This document shows positions 5,255 through 5,292 of a stretch of 5,292 nucleotides of DNA, one piece after another. The DNA comes from Actinomycetes bacterium (GTDB lineage: Bacteria > Actinomycetota > Acidimicrobiia > Acidimicrobiales > UBA8190), in contig JAJYAB010000156.1 in assembly GCA_021779775.1 (NCBI GenBank), forward strand, positions 1 to 5,292. Reading direction: 5' to 3'. The translations under genes were made by a program, and so were the position numbers. Within the stretch, counting starts at the first letter, position 1, and every line of letters starts with the position of its first letter. Under the pieces are notes generated by a model, which had not been told where the DNA came from, did no database searches, and worked only from the letters and a program-made list of their open reading frames with translations.

Positions 5255-5292
5255 ACCGGCATTTCTTCGAGCCCCCGTCCGGTGCACGGTCG

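Noticed and set aside
5246..5292. Start of a next gene at TTG 5251 (TTGA overlap with the moaA stop)
   Set aside because: GGAGG touches the TTG with no spacer, and only 14 codons are visible, with no recognisable family. The tail is left unannotated.

Overview
The window is very GC-rich (by eye around 70%). It uses G/C at most third codon positions, favours GTG starts, ends every visible gene with TGA, and packs genes with 4-bp overlaps. Together with the protein types this suggests a high-GC actinobacterium, possibly of the Acidimicrobiia kind. That placement is an inference from composition and style, not from a marker gene.

Layout: (1) 1-1427, minus strand: the first 475 codons of a GT35 alpha-glucan (glycogen/maltodextrin) phosphorylase. 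The window edge cuts it inside the codon for the lysine that would carry pyridoxal phosphate. (2) 1428-1690: a divergent intergenic region. It holds a strong Shine-Dalgarno (SD) site for the phosphorylase, then seven perfect copies of a 15-bp tandem repeat, then a less GC-rich leader in front of apt. (3) 1691-2248, plus: apt, adenine phosphoribosyltransferase (purine salvage). (4) 2278-5254, plus: a tight molybdenum cofactor (Moco) run of moaE, moeA and moaA. moaE-moeA overlap by GTGA, and moaA overlaps the ancestral end of moeA in the same way. (5) 5255-5292: a short tail with no supported feature.

The three Moco genes cover separate steps. MoaA starts cyclic pyranopterin monophosphate synthesis from GTP. 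MoaE is the large subunit of molybdopterin synthase and works with MoaD. MoeA inserts molybdenum. moaC, moaD and mogA/moaB are not in the window. apt and the phosphorylase have no evident link to this pathway.

The main anomaly is in moeA. An in-frame TGA at 3966-3968 cuts the protein to 376 residues, yet the same frame continues for 43 codons that read as the end of MoeA domain IV. Those codons keep normal codon usage and finish at 4100 in a GTGA overlap with moaA. This is either a very recent nonsense change, a sequence error, or a read-through site. The second notable item is the 15-bp array, which repeats an SD-like core in exact 15-nt register with the real SD of the phosphorylase gene. 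I found no evidence of a wholly new biological system here.
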